From Chondrilla cf. caribensis (Eukaryota > Porifera > Demospongiae > Chondrillida > Chondrillidae): a DNA stretch of 64,000 nt. The translations under genes were made by a program, and so were the position numbers. The stretch is taken from NCBI GenBank assembly GCA_964020155.1, contig OZ026568.1, positions 2,048,320-2,112,319 on the forward strand, written 5' to 3'. Below the pieces are notes generated by a model. The model ran no database searches. It saw only the letters and a list, made by a program, of their open reading frames with translations, and was not told the DNA's origin. Positions 53,801 through 64,000 of this stretch are shown in pieces (position 1 is the stretch's first letter; each line of letters starts with the position of its first letter).

Positions 53801-56800
53801 AATTCTGTACCTCCATTCTATGTATAACCAAACATTGTGTGGAATAATTTAGTCATACTGACAATACAGATACAATACACACACATGTGCACATCCATCA
53901 GCAAACCATGTTGATGTAAACAATTGAAAAAAATTCAATTTCTCTCACCAATAGGAAGAGCTCAAACGCTGCCAGTACCTCCCCTGCTTCTCTATTGTAC
54001 CTGTTTAGAGAGTACCACTTCAATGTCGGAGAGGTTTCAGGAGACGGCTCCAAGCTGAAACAAGGCACACTTGAACATCTCCCAAGAAATTCGTCCTTCC
54101 CCTAGCAGAATATATAGATGATGATGCGGACAGTGTGTAGATAAAGACACTTCCAAGATACTACTAGATATGGTACATGCTTTCCCATACCAGGATATCC
54201 TTGTCAAACAGGTCCAACACAACAACAGGAGGGAACTTCTGGAGGGTCGCTGGGTTGCCGTACATGACCATATTATCAAAAATCAGAGTTTGCTCCCAGA
54301 GTGGGCTGACAGTCTGTTTCATGATAAGAGACCTTTGAGTGTATCTTCCAAACGACACATAAACGTATGGATCTACACAAGTGTTAGGTATACATAAAAA
54401 ACAGATTAGTTTGAATTATTATTCTTATGATGAATGTAGCATTCTTAATCATCAAAGTCTCTCCTACTATAGTACATGTAGTACATGTGTACTGTACAAT
54501 GCAACTTCACTGTAACATTCAGTATGTGGGGTGTTAACCTGATAAGCCAGATTCATCGCTGGCATACAGATCCCTTGCCTGGTACAGGTACACTCGTAGC
54601 TGATACCTGTGGGCCATTTCTTCAGGGTAGACCAAACACATACGAGGAGCTTGCATGCTCTCTTCGTCACTACTGCTATCATCTTCCTCTTTCTCCTTTT
54701 TTTTCTTCTTTGTCTTCTTTTTTTCTTCCTGAAGATATAAATTGCAAGATAATAATACTTTATTGTGGGAGATTGGCCACAGATGTATGCAAGAAGAAAT
54801 GGTGCTTTGCAATAACAAACATTTGATCGGAAGTAGAAGACAGGAATCTTTCCACCTTTGACTTGGATCAGTTTACGATGCCATCTCCTCCTTCTAGCCA
54901 TGTTTAGTGGATGGTCTTCGGGGTGATAGGTCATGTGGGGCAGTTTAGCATACTCCCATCCTTCAGGGGACCACAAGGCACTCTGTGATACATAATCGAA
55001 TTATGAGATTCAAGTTCAGTCATGGCAAATATGCAAATGATGGTGTTTGGTGTCCTCTTACTGTATGTATGAGACCATATGTGCATATAGTAAGATTAGC
55101 TAGACGTAACATTTAGGTGGTATCACCAAATGGACACTTAACATTACCTAATTAAATCCATAATATACGTATCATGAGCATGTACATATATGAGTATGAG
55201 ACCATATGCATGAAAATTAACTACACATGTACACATTAAACTGTAGTTGGTATCACCGTACAGGAATATCTATAAACGTACATACGTCATGCTCATACAA
55301 ACCTCCACTTGCTCTGGCTCCTCAATACACTTCCTCATTCTAATCCACCTCTTCCTTCGGCAGGCATGAATTGTTTTCTCAGCAGGACACCAAACTCCAT
55401 CTTGAACATCCGTTGCATACTCCCAACCATCCTCATTAACAGCTCTGTTCAAATCGTAGGTCCACTCTGAAAGCCACTCCCATCCTCTAGGAAGATTGAA
55501 CGTCTCTCTTGTAATCCCTTCTCCGAGGGGTTCATTATCCTGTGGACAAAAGCATACTGTACAAGTGGAACATACTGTTCAAGCGCAAGTATACAGTACC
55601 AATAAAAATATACAGTGAATTCTTGTTGACAAGCCACCATTTGTTTCCAAAAATATAGTGGAATAATGATTTTGGCAGATAAAGTGAATATTCATTAGTA
55701 CTTGTATATTACATTGGTACTGGGACATTGTGGTGGATTGAAAGGTTTGGTGGATAAACGAGAACTCACTGTACTATACAAGTGGAAACATGCTGTATAG
55801 TTTACACATAATGTACAGTAGTGTACAGTCATCTGTTTATAATGTAGAGTATGTATAAATTGTATGCTACTGCAATTAAGTTTTACTGAGACTGTTCTTC
55901 CACATCTCATTCTAATACTAACACAATTTCTCCATAGACTTGTTGCTGTGTCAAAGCTTGTGAAGGGCTCCCTGAATTGATACTCAAATATTTCATCTTG
56001 ACTGACTTGTCCACTGGAAGACAATTTACTGGGATGACTGAAGCAATAAAATAAAAATCCACAGTCAAATCACTGCATGGTTGGTATTTAGATGTATGTG
56101 TGATATGTCCAATATCTACCCATTATAATGGTATTCCACTCAACTTAGATGTGTGCGTGCTATGGACTAAGATACCTTGTTTCAGGACTGATGAACCAGT
56201 CTCCTTCCCAATCCCAGCCTGAGGGAGTTGAGAATAATTCCTTGAACAGCTTGCTCTAAGAAAGAAGACAAGTGATATGTACAAAAAAGTATGTACCCCG
56301 TAGGCACATTCATTTACGCGGGCTGGTAGGCCTATCGATTGAGGTTTTCAACGAAGAGCAGCAAGAAGGCCTAATAACACTGCATCAATCGTCGTTCATT
56401 CGGTAAATTCTATACTCTCAGGCTCGTTTCAGCAAGTTTCCTCTTTCGTTCGGTTTAGAATCGGAAGAACTGTCGACATCAGAAGCAGCTTCCCTATTCT
56501 CAACCGCTGTGACCCAATTGCTTAGCGAAAACAATCTGATAAAATTAAAGGAGAAATCAAACCACCACCGCAGACCTCTGGAAAGATTAACGAGCAATTC
56601 AAGGACGTTGAAGAAACGAGCGCGCCAAAATATCAAGGAGAACCCGCAAGAATTTCTTAACATCGTGAGACTGCACAACAAAGCTCTCGGCGACAAAAGA
56701 AGACAAGAAACAACACTTTCCGCATTAAAACAGGAGAGAGCGTTCTGGAAAAATCGGTGGAAGTTTGCAAAATCGGTCCTATCGAGTAACTCCGTCATGC

Positions 56801-59800
56801 CCTCATTTTCATCAGATACAGCTTACACCTTCTTCAGTACATCGTTCAGCAAACAGAACAGCGCAGGATACAAGGGCATACCATCATGGGTTAGGGAAGT
56901 TATGACAACACACAACCCAGAACCCTTTGATACAACCGCCATCACCTCTGCTGACATCAAAAATACAATAAAACATTGTAACAAAGAATCCTCACCTGGA
57001 GATGACAAGATATCATACTACCACCTCTGGAATCTACCGACAACACACAGATTTCTCGCCCAGCTATAAATGCAATCCTGAGAAAATCCAACCAATGCCC
57101 GCCTTCATGGTGTAAAGGAAAAATAATTCTCATAGGAAAAGGTGAGAGCTCTGATGATCCATCAAAGTTTCGTCCAATTGCCTTGACAGCCACCACAGGA
57201 AAAATATTCCACAAGATACTATCAAAAAGATTGGAGAGATATTGCCTTGGGAATGAGATAATTGATCCATCTGTTCAGAAAGGATTCCTACACGGAGTTA
57301 GTGGTTCTGCAGAACATATAGCAACCATCAATACAATCCTAGATCAAGCTAGAGACCTGAAATTGCCAGTTTCCATAACGTTCCTGGATCTGAAGAACGC
57401 ATTTGGCTCAGTTTCACATGAATTAATCGAAGACATGCTATTTTTCGTAGGAATTCCCCAACCAATCATCAACTACGTGAAACACTGTTACTCTCAGTTG
57501 GTTGGCTACATCCACACCAAGCAGTGGGATTCTCCTCCCTTTCCGATAGAGCAAGGAGTCTTTCAAGGTGATACCATGTCACCAATCATATTCCTTCTAA
57601 CATTAAGCCCCATTTTACACCTAGCCAACAAATGGAATTACCAAGGCTTCAGGTTTGCCCTCCCATTACCTAACTCAAAGCACATACCTTTACTTGGAAC
57701 AACCATCTATATTCACTGGGACGAGCCAGCCTCCGATGAGCCCATTGGCTGGTATCGTGCTACTGTTCAGGAGTACACTAAGAACGGAGAAGCCACTATC
57801 CTATATCCAGATGGTGCAACAGAATGTATCGATTTAAGGACTACACCATGGAGACTAGCCAGGAGGAATGCCAAGAAATTTGTAGAGTCACTGGATAATC
57901 TCCCAAAACCACCGAAAGAACCACCACTGTCCATCAAATACTCCTATGGCCATGAACATAGAGTGACTGGCTTTGCAGATGACTTATCTTTTATCACTTC
58001 ATCAAGATCAGATCATCAAAAAGCATTGGAAGAGATTAATGCGGCAATAATTAGCCTAGGGCTGAAATTAAACCCATCTAAATGTACCTCAATTGTATTG
58101 GAACAAGGACAGGTCATGCCAACCTCGACATTTCAGCTCATTGAGGGCTCTACATCAAATATTACCAAAGCCCCTATCAAATTCCTTGGCCACACTCTCG
58201 CAAGATGTCCGACTCAATCAAAGCGCTCAGCTAGTGCCAAGCTAAAAGAATTTATGATTCAAAATTTGGAAAAAATCAATGATCGCCCTATCCGAGGAGA
58301 AATTAAGCTATGGATCTTGCAGCATTATCTAATCCCAGCAATTCACTTCCAATTGATGGTCAACAATATACAACAAACAACAATAGCTACTCTTGAAAAT
58401 CGAATCATGAAGCTCATAAAAAATGGCTAAAGCTTCCAAGAAATGCAACGCGTGCCATAATTCATCACCCATCAGTGATCAACCTCCCTACAATTTCCCA
58501 TCAAAAGAACAAAGCAAAGCTAGCCCTACTATCCACCCTTACATGTTCAACAGATCCAGCCATCTTGGAATTGTCAAGTATCATTGCCAGCCAATCCTAC
58601 TTGGAGAATGTAGGAATCACCAAAGAAATGAAATCACTACATCGGATGCTTGATGCAGGCCAGGGTAAGAAAGCTCTAAAATCTGCTATTCAACGCCATC
58701 TACTTTCTGAGGAGAAGCACACCTGGAATAAAAAATTACAATCCCTAGAGGTGCAGAGCAAATTTAGCCAAGTGATCAAATTAGAAGAAAGCACAAAATT
58801 ATGGGGCAGAATTATGGATGGCCTCCCAAGAGGCCAACTACCATTTCTACTCAAGGCAGGATCCGACACCCTTCCCATTCCCATGAATTTACACCATTAG
58901 TGAATCCGAACATCACCTGCCTGTCGCCTCTGCAAACATAGCCCATGCACTACAGCGCATGTTTTGTCAAGTTGTCCAACAGCCCTGGAAGATGGCAGAT
59001 TCAAATGGCGGCATGACTCTGTTCTGCAATCCATCTATAAACACCTCCGAAACATCCTTAACGACTCCTTTAAGATCTTTGCAGACCTGCCTGGACTCAG
59101 AGCAACAGAATCTCCCCCAGCCACAATGCCACAAGAGGTAACAATAACTAGCTACCGACCAGATCTGGTCCTTACGCACGGAAAAGAAGTGCACCTTTTT
59201 GAACTCACAGTCTGTGGCAACTCGGAACAGGCAATGGCTGCAGCACACCAGAGAAAATCCACCAAACAAGAATACATCCATCTCATCTCAGATGCCACCA
59301 GAGCAGGATGGAAAGCTAACTACACCACTTTAGAAATTGGTGTCCTCGGCCACTATCTTCCACCAACACCGACTGAGCTATCTGCAGCCTGTCAAAATAT
59401 ACACCATACGTACTGGCTTAAAATCTTACAGTCTACAGCCAAGATTGCAATCAGTTGCTCATATTCTATCTTTTTAGCTCGTGATGAACTTGAATGGTCA
59501 CCCAGACCACTACTACCATCTTAACTGTATTTGTATTATAATCACAATTATCTCTTAATATATCTATCATTATTCAACGATTTATATTCAAACTCACATT
59601 CTTGCCAGGTTTAAACACACAAACATTATCTGTTGTTTTGTTTTTACACCTGTGTCCGAGAGTTACGTATATATATATATATGTGATGTTTGAATAATAA
59701 AGCATTTCTCCCCCCTAGGCTCGTTGTTTTGGCAAGTTTCCTATTTCGTTCGTTCGTTCTGTAAATATTCCAAGGCTCTTGGTTCCGGCAAGTTTCATCA

Positions 59801-62800
59801 TTCGTTCGGATACTCCTAGGCTCGTTGTTTTGGCAAGTTTCCTATTTCGTTCGTTCGTTCTGTAGATATTCTGAGGCTTTTGGGTTCGGGAAGCTTCCTC
59901 GTTCGTTCGGTAAATATTCCGAGGCTCGTGGGTTCGGCGAGTTTCGTCGTTTGCTCAGTAACTATCCGAAGCTTGTTAGATTAAATAATGCCACTTACAA
60001 AAACTGGGGTACATCACAAATGTACCCCAGTACATCGCGAATGTACTCCTGTCGGCGCTTTTGTAGTAGATTGAAAACGCCCACGCATCGGGGTACATGC
60101 GTAGAAATATGATTATTTGATGACTAATCATTCAAAGTAACTATAAAGGACCTGCCCTGAAAGGAGAATTGCAGGTTCTATACCAAGCTACGTTTGTTAA
60201 CTTCTGTGTGTGTTGGCACCCATGGATTAAGTTGAAATTAAGGGGCTGGGTATAAGGCTGTAGACATGCTATGACAATAATTAATTACAACTAAATTTTG
60301 CATCATCAACATGTTATTATGTACTGTACTACAGTGGTACCAGGATGGAATGGCAGCCATTGTAGTCCACCCAGCCAGCTGATAGTTCACAGTTACTACG
60401 TACATGATTTGTTTGTGGTAAATAGGCTCATTTAGGACTACAACCATGTACATCAATACTGAGCACAACACACACAACTGAAAGTGTATGATGTTTCCAA
60501 CATGTGAAGGTGTGTACCTGTCAAAGATTGACATGGTCAAAATATGATACACGTTTTGACCATGTCAATCTTTGACAGGTACAGACCTTCACATGTTGGA
60601 AACATCATACACTTTCAGTTGTTTGTGTTGTGCTCAGCATTGATGTACATGTGATACAGCAAAGAAAGAGTGTAATTGCTTGTAATTTCCTTACCCTTCC
60701 TTTAATATCACTGAACTGTGGCCTCAAAAGGCCTGTAGTTCCCCATTTACCAAGAAACCAAGCTTGATTTTCATACTGAATATGTAGTAAAAAGTACAAG
60801 AGACATACGTACGTACATACATATGTATGCATGTATATGTATGCATGCTGGTACAAATAAATTCCTGTGTTATGAGTAGGAAATAAACATGAAGTAAAAC
60901 ATGTGGCAGTTAGGCAAAAGTCACTGCACTCACAGTTTCAGCAAAAACAGCAACATTGCCTTCTGTGATGTTTTCAGACCATTTTGGTGCATGCTTCTCC
61001 AAGCCCAACCAAAGTAACAGACGTAATTGTGCATGTCCCTTGCCAATCCTGGTGGATCCTTCGTTCTCAGGCTGAGGAGGCTAGAGTAAGCAGAGAGAGA
61101 CCAAGATAGCATGAGCAGTCTATTTCTCAACATACAAGGAATTGTACTTTTGCATACTTACATTCAAAGTAATAGTCTGTATCTTCCCACAAAGCTCCCC
61201 ACACGACATATGGTACTCTGAGTACATCAGTTGGTGAGCCGGTATACGTTTGTACGCCACTCTCTCATTGCCAGACAGCATCCAAATTATTACATCTGGA
61301 ACTGAAATCTGAGGCTACAGTTGTGGTTTGAAGATGGGTTGTCATAAGCATGCATGCATACATAGGCAAGAGTATCATTGTGATTGTAGGCTCACATCCT
61401 TGGCTATGTTCTGCAGGGAGCATAATATATTGTCCAGCTCTTCAATGACCGGCAGAGGTATTTTAACCCTCGAAATCAACTTATCAATTGCATTCACTAG
61501 TGATATCTATGTATGTATGTATGTATGTACGTATGTATGTATGGGCAAAATAAGATCGATGTAATTATGTAGGGTTAAATTGCTGTCAAGTAGGCCACAT
61601 TTAGCCACCTTTATATAGTCTAATCTCGAATATATTCAGAATAGCAAATTGAGAGTAAGGAAGCAGAAATTGGTCTAGCTGTTGTAGCTACATAATTATG
61701 ATATTCACAAGGTGTATGTCGTTCCTGTCAAGTATGGAGGTGATGTACAGCTCACCCGTTCTTCCTCCCTATACTTGCGTAAGTTGATGTCAAGCTTGGT
61801 AAGCCCATGCTTTGGGAGCTCTGGTAGGGGTTGCCTGGAGCATTCAAGCACAGCCAGTAAAAACAGTGAGTACAATGACAGCAAGCCCCTACAGCAGTTT
61901 GTTGTGTAAGTACCCTTCTGTTATTGTGACTCTATGATGTGTCCCACATGTGATACATTTCATTGTGTGAGTGCAAATACAGTGATGTATATTCATGTAC
62001 GTACATCCACCATTCCAATAACACGATCATTTTATTGTAAACATATAGACAGATTTGACAATTAGGAACAAACGTATCTCTACTTATCTCTGCTGTAGCC
62101 CACCCAGGAGGGATAATTCATGTGTCATGGTGGTAGTCAGCATTGTGTCTATACAGTGTTGTGCCATTACAGTAGTGAGTATACTACTCAGTACTGTAGT
62201 AAAGCTGTTGTATTGTGTTAATTGAATAGCATTGTTGTGGTCAAGTGTGAACTAGCGTTGCTAGGTTACTGATTGCTTGGAAGGGATTTTAATCACGACC
62301 TGGGAAATATCAAAAGGAAGCAGGCTCACATCACAGAAATAAGCCTGCATTTTCCATTGGTCCACTTGTCTTCCACATATGCACCATAACATGCACATAT
62401 ATCATGGATAAATTAACATCTGTATTACTATAATACCTACAAGTCATGAAAAAGCCCAAAGTACAGAATGCATAATATTATACTCACTGTAGAACAGCTA
62501 TAGCATCAGCAAGTACTTTAGCAACCTTTTCTGACAGTTCCTTCATGTGATAAACCTTCTTTGCCACAATACTCTTGCATTCATCCAGACCGTTTTTCAA
62601 CTCCTTGCATACATTTAGCAGGAGGTTCAGTGTACCGATACGGTAAGCATTGTCTTCCCAATAGCTCTCCACTACCACACAAGGCTTAGCATTGAACCAT
62701 GGCAGATAGTGATAGTAGGTGCCATCAATGACAGGAACAAGAGGTGGAGTAGATGATGACGTCGCTGGTATACTCTTGTCTAGCTTGTTTCCGTAGTTAC

Positions 62801-64000
62801 CTAATGCAGACACATGTGCAAAGGAAAGTTGAAGACCTTGTCAAAACAAAGACACATACATGTACAATACATATTGGGTCCATTAAATTGTTCAGATCGA
62901 ACTGAAACTCACCAATGCTAACTTCAAATTCTACAGGCTGATTAGCAGGATTGATCATTGTTGCATGCATGAAAGCAGCATAAAGCTTATAGCACTGTCT
63001 CCTCATATAGGGCTATAGGGAGTACACATTTATACAGTGAGATTGTACACATGTTTAGTAATTCAAGAAAATACAGTCTCTCATAGAGAACTACATAAAA
63101 TGGCTTTGTATTCTTAATGATGATCTACATACAGTATATATTCTAGAACCAAATTTACATAACATTAGACTGAGGCATTGTTTATATAGCCTGATCACAG
63201 CTACTGGTCAGTCTCAAAGAAATTGCTTTACCAGGAAGTGTCAATCCGTAGACCTTTTAGACAATACCCAAATCTCAAGTGTTGCATGTGGATGCAATGA
63301 GCCTGTGTAATAATATCAATAGAATAACATGTACTAACAGCAATTAGGTCTTTATCAGCTTCTGAAATACTTTCGACAGTGTTTGAAGGCAAATTTCCAA
63401 CATCAACAGAGAGCTCAGCTAGTATTCGACCTCTATAAGCAACACCTTCAGCCTAGAACACAACAAATGTTGGAAATATAATGCTACCTTCAGAGAATTT
63501 CGTACAAACAACACATTTATTAAAGTTAACAGTGCTACAGTGTATATCATAACTGCATAGTACATTGTCATTCATACAATCCAATAGAACTCACAACGAA
63601 TAATTACATTTACAATAAACTACAAATATCCATACTTACATAATAGCTGAAAAGCATGAGTAAATACAAGCAATATTGCAATTCACCCACATAAGGATAA
63701 AGTTCAAAGATGTTGAGAAGTGCAGAATCTGATATATACCAAAACACTTCCATCATATTATGTCTACCAACCTTCCCTTTGTCAAGATAGTCATACTTGT
63801 TTAGGACAGTCAACTCTCTAGGAGATCCATACATATTCAAATAAGATGGTCCAAACGTTGGCAAGAAACCTAAGATATGTGTAAAATTTACTGTTCTTGA
63901 ATAAAATCTTCGGAGATTACCAATTTGTAACACCTCAACCAGTAACCATACTGTGTAAAAATAAAAGTACTGCTATTACACACAGCTCACCATTTTCTCC
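48154..64000 (-). CDS. Type I ferlin (dysferlin/myoferlin-like), 5' end outside window
   Basis: Ferlins are tail-anchored multi-C2 proteins for Ca2+-dependent membrane fusion and repair. Reading right to left: end of C2C ([20 protein letters not shown], about 63750-63870), [13 protein letters not shown] (about 63420), FerA (62484-62806, [20 protein letters not shown]), FerB (LPELPKHG about 61800-61830; [19 protein letters not shown] about 61240-61300; [20 protein letters not shown] about 60695-60765), inner and outer DysF (56180-56256, 55270-55540, 54840-54965), a Lys/Glu/Ser-rich linker (54640-54730), C2D (53940-54580), C2E (50520-51660), C2F (49000-49440), [13 protein letters not shown] (48720-48875), [16 protein letters not shown] (about 48530-48600) and a C-terminal anchor with [20 protein letters not shown] and a 22-residue hydrophobic span (48320-48460). 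After TLP a GTAAGT donor and a candidate last exon ending in TAG at 48154-48156 give a short lumenal tail; that exon is tentative. Confidence 0.9.
48290..48520 (-). other. Ferlin C-terminal transmembrane anchor exon
   Basis: [18 protein letters not shown], then a basic-aromatic stretch (IIWKHYKFH) and [20 protein letters not shown]. This is the conserved end of ferlins, in which the RPxTSFLWFxxPxxT motif precedes the tail anchor. Confidence 0.9.
50820..51050 (+). repeat. (CA)n/(CACG) microsatellite cluster
   Basis: CA runs broken by CACGCG, AAAAAA and ACATAC pieces fill the ferlin intron between the two halves of C2E. The overlapping minus-strand reading with CVCVC is an artefact fused to the true exon at about 50520-50690. 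Confidence 0.95.
51775..51860 (+). repeat. 20-bp tandem repeat TTTATCTACAATATTTTGTA, 4 units
   Basis: Four nearly perfect copies of TTTATCTACAATATTTTGTA occur in a ferlin intron. The unit is AT-rich and non-coding. Confidence 0.9.
54836..56256 (-). other. Ferlin DysF domain exons
   Basis: Three sets of W-rich repeats typical of DysF are visible: [14 protein letters not shown] (about 56190), [19 protein letters not shown] then [15 protein letters not shown] and RRKRWIRMR (55300-55500), and [11 protein letters not shown] to [11 protein letters not shown] (about 54870-54965). DysF is found in the dysferlin/myoferlin branch (type I) but not in otoferlin, which supports the subgroup call. Confidence 0.85.
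55611..55773. mobile_element. Short CAGTGAAT-ended MITE, copy 4
   Basis: CAGTGAATTCTTGTTGACAA and AACGAGAACTCACTG form inverted ends next to TA. The interior has GGTACTGGGACATTGTGGTG and GGTTTGGTGGATAAA as in copies 2 and 3. It lies in a ferlin intron. Confidence 0.8.
56456..59524 (+). pseudogene. Retrotransposon polyprotein (RT plus REL endonuclease), at least two frameshifts and a stop
   Basis: The N-terminal frame stops at about 57067 while the RT frame is already open. The RT frame stops at 58428-58430 and the endonuclease side continues in a third frame, with a further stop near 58898 before the zinc-finger-like CRLC...H...CP stretch. Similarity to RT continues across each break, so these are disablements, not separate genes. 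Between motifs B and C the RT carries about 85 extra residues (57660-57950). A minus-strand reading through the same stretch is an antisense shadow. Confidence 0.75.
57690..57875 (+). other. Tudor/chromo-barrel-like insert inside the RT
   Basis: The reading [39 protein letters not shown] and [12 protein letters not shown] has the layout of a small five-stranded SH3-like barrel of the Tudor/chromo type: V/I-x-V-x-W, G-W-Y-x-A-x-V, G-x-A-x-I-x-Y-x-D-G, E-x-I-D-L. It lies between RT motif B (about 57555) and motif C (about 57970). The match is by pattern only. Confidence 0.55.
59707..59952 (+). repeat. 48-bp minisatellite next to the retrotransposon 3' end
   Basis: Units with TTCGTTCGG, TAAATATTCC, AAGGCTC and GGCAAGTTTC recur. 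A segment of about 110 bp starting CCTAGGCTCGTTGTTTTGGC is itself duplicated (59715 and 59816). The units are the same family as at 8398-8640. Confidence 0.8.
60446..60652. repeat. Near-perfect hairpin, about 97-bp arms and 10-nt loop
   Basis: 60446-60542 (ACATGTACATCAATACTGAG... to ...GACATGGTCAAAA) is mirrored by 60553-60652 with only a few mismatches. The loop is TATGATACAC. It lies in the same ferlin intron as the retrotransposon. RNA from either strand could form a long stem. No TSD or gene is seen. Confidence 0.85.
61508..61545 (+). repeat. (TATG)n microsatellite
   Basis: A run of TATG with one TACG step occurs in a ferlin intron. It is an example of the TATGTACG-type simple sequence found throughout the window. 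Confidence 0.9.

Larger units (their letters stand above)
56456..59706 (+). mobile_element. Non-LTR retrotransposon with RT and restriction-like endonuclease, frameshifted
   Basis: The coding region is in three frames: 56456-57069 (N-terminal part with [13 protein letters not shown], the start of the RT fold), about 57070-58430 (RT core) and 58475-59524 (C-terminal part). The RT shows motif [12 protein letters not shown], motif [12 protein letters not shown] and motif [10 protein letters not shown]. The C-terminal part has a zinc-finger-like CRLC...H...CP stretch (about 58917-58985), [11 protein letters not shown] and [19 protein letters not shown], the pattern of the PD-(D/E)xK endonuclease of R2/HERO/NeSL-type elements. 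The 3' end is AT-rich with AATAAA near 59700, then TTCTCCCCCC. The 5' end appears truncated at the repeat junction. It lies antisense to the ferlin and is inactive as written. Confidence 0.75.
56293..60096. mobile_element. GTACCCCG-ended element interrupted by a retrotransposon
   Basis: The outer ends GTACCCCG (56293-56300) and CGGGGTAC (60089-60096) are inverted copies. The right end carries the same palindrome cluster (60012-60046) as the left end of the 8153-8755 element. After removing the inner retrotransposon (56456-59706), about 550 bp remain, close to the 603 bp of the other copy. 48-bp repeat units lie on both sides of the inner element. It is in the ferlin intron between the exons at about 60690-60765 and 56180-56256. 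Confidence 0.6.

Noticed and set aside
56418..56798. 126-residue minus-strand ORF
   Set aside because: It is the antisense of the retrotransposon's N-terminal coding part, in which the plus frame leads into RT motifs.

Overview
The window looks like part of an invertebrate animal nuclear genome. All four large genes are animal-type and are split into many short exons with GT-AG introns. The introns are AT-rich and full of microsatellites, short DNA transposons, foldback elements and a recurrent TACGTA/TATGTA-type motif. The gene repertoire (ferlin, ecto-phosphodiesterase, fucokinase, Munc13-like protein) and the compact, repeat-dotted introns would fit an early-branching animal such as a demosponge. 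That placement is inference; nothing in the window identifies the species.

Layout. (1) 1-12363, plus strand: 3' part of a multi-exon gene for a Munc13-like (MUN/MHD) protein that ends in a DEP-like winged-helix domain; its 5' end lies outside the window. (2) 12364-15816: an 852-bp foldback transposon and a doubtful small two-exon gene. (3) 15817-31139, minus strand: a complete fucokinase gene (FCSK/FUK type), about 30 exons. (4) 31140-35269: TE-rich divergent intergenic region with a 1.1-kb foldback element, smaller hairpins and a non-LTR retrotransposon fragment. (5) 35270-47549, plus strand: a complete ENPP-family type II membrane ecto-nucleotide pyrophosphatase/phosphodiesterase with a C-terminal nuclease-like domain but no room for somatomedin-B domains. 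(6) 47550-48153: short AT-rich convergent intergenic region. (7) 48154-64000, minus strand: a type I ferlin (dysferlin/myoferlin-like), from the end of C2C to the C-terminal membrane anchor; its N-terminal half lies beyond the right edge. A frameshifted non-LTR retrotransposon (RT plus restriction-like endonuclease domain) sits in one ferlin intron, nested inside a smaller terminal-inverted-repeat element that carries 48-bp repeats.

The genes do not form an operon or an obvious pathway. By family knowledge, Munc13-like proteins and ferlins both act in Ca2+-linked vesicle fusion or membrane repair, fucokinase works in the GDP-fucose salvage pathway, and ENPPs hydrolyse extracellular nucleotides. 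The most unusual signals are the retrotransposon reverse transcriptase with a Tudor/chromo-barrel-like insertion between RT motifs B and C, its apparent insertion into a 48-bp repeat array, and a group of TA-flanked CAGTG-ended DNA elements spread through the introns.
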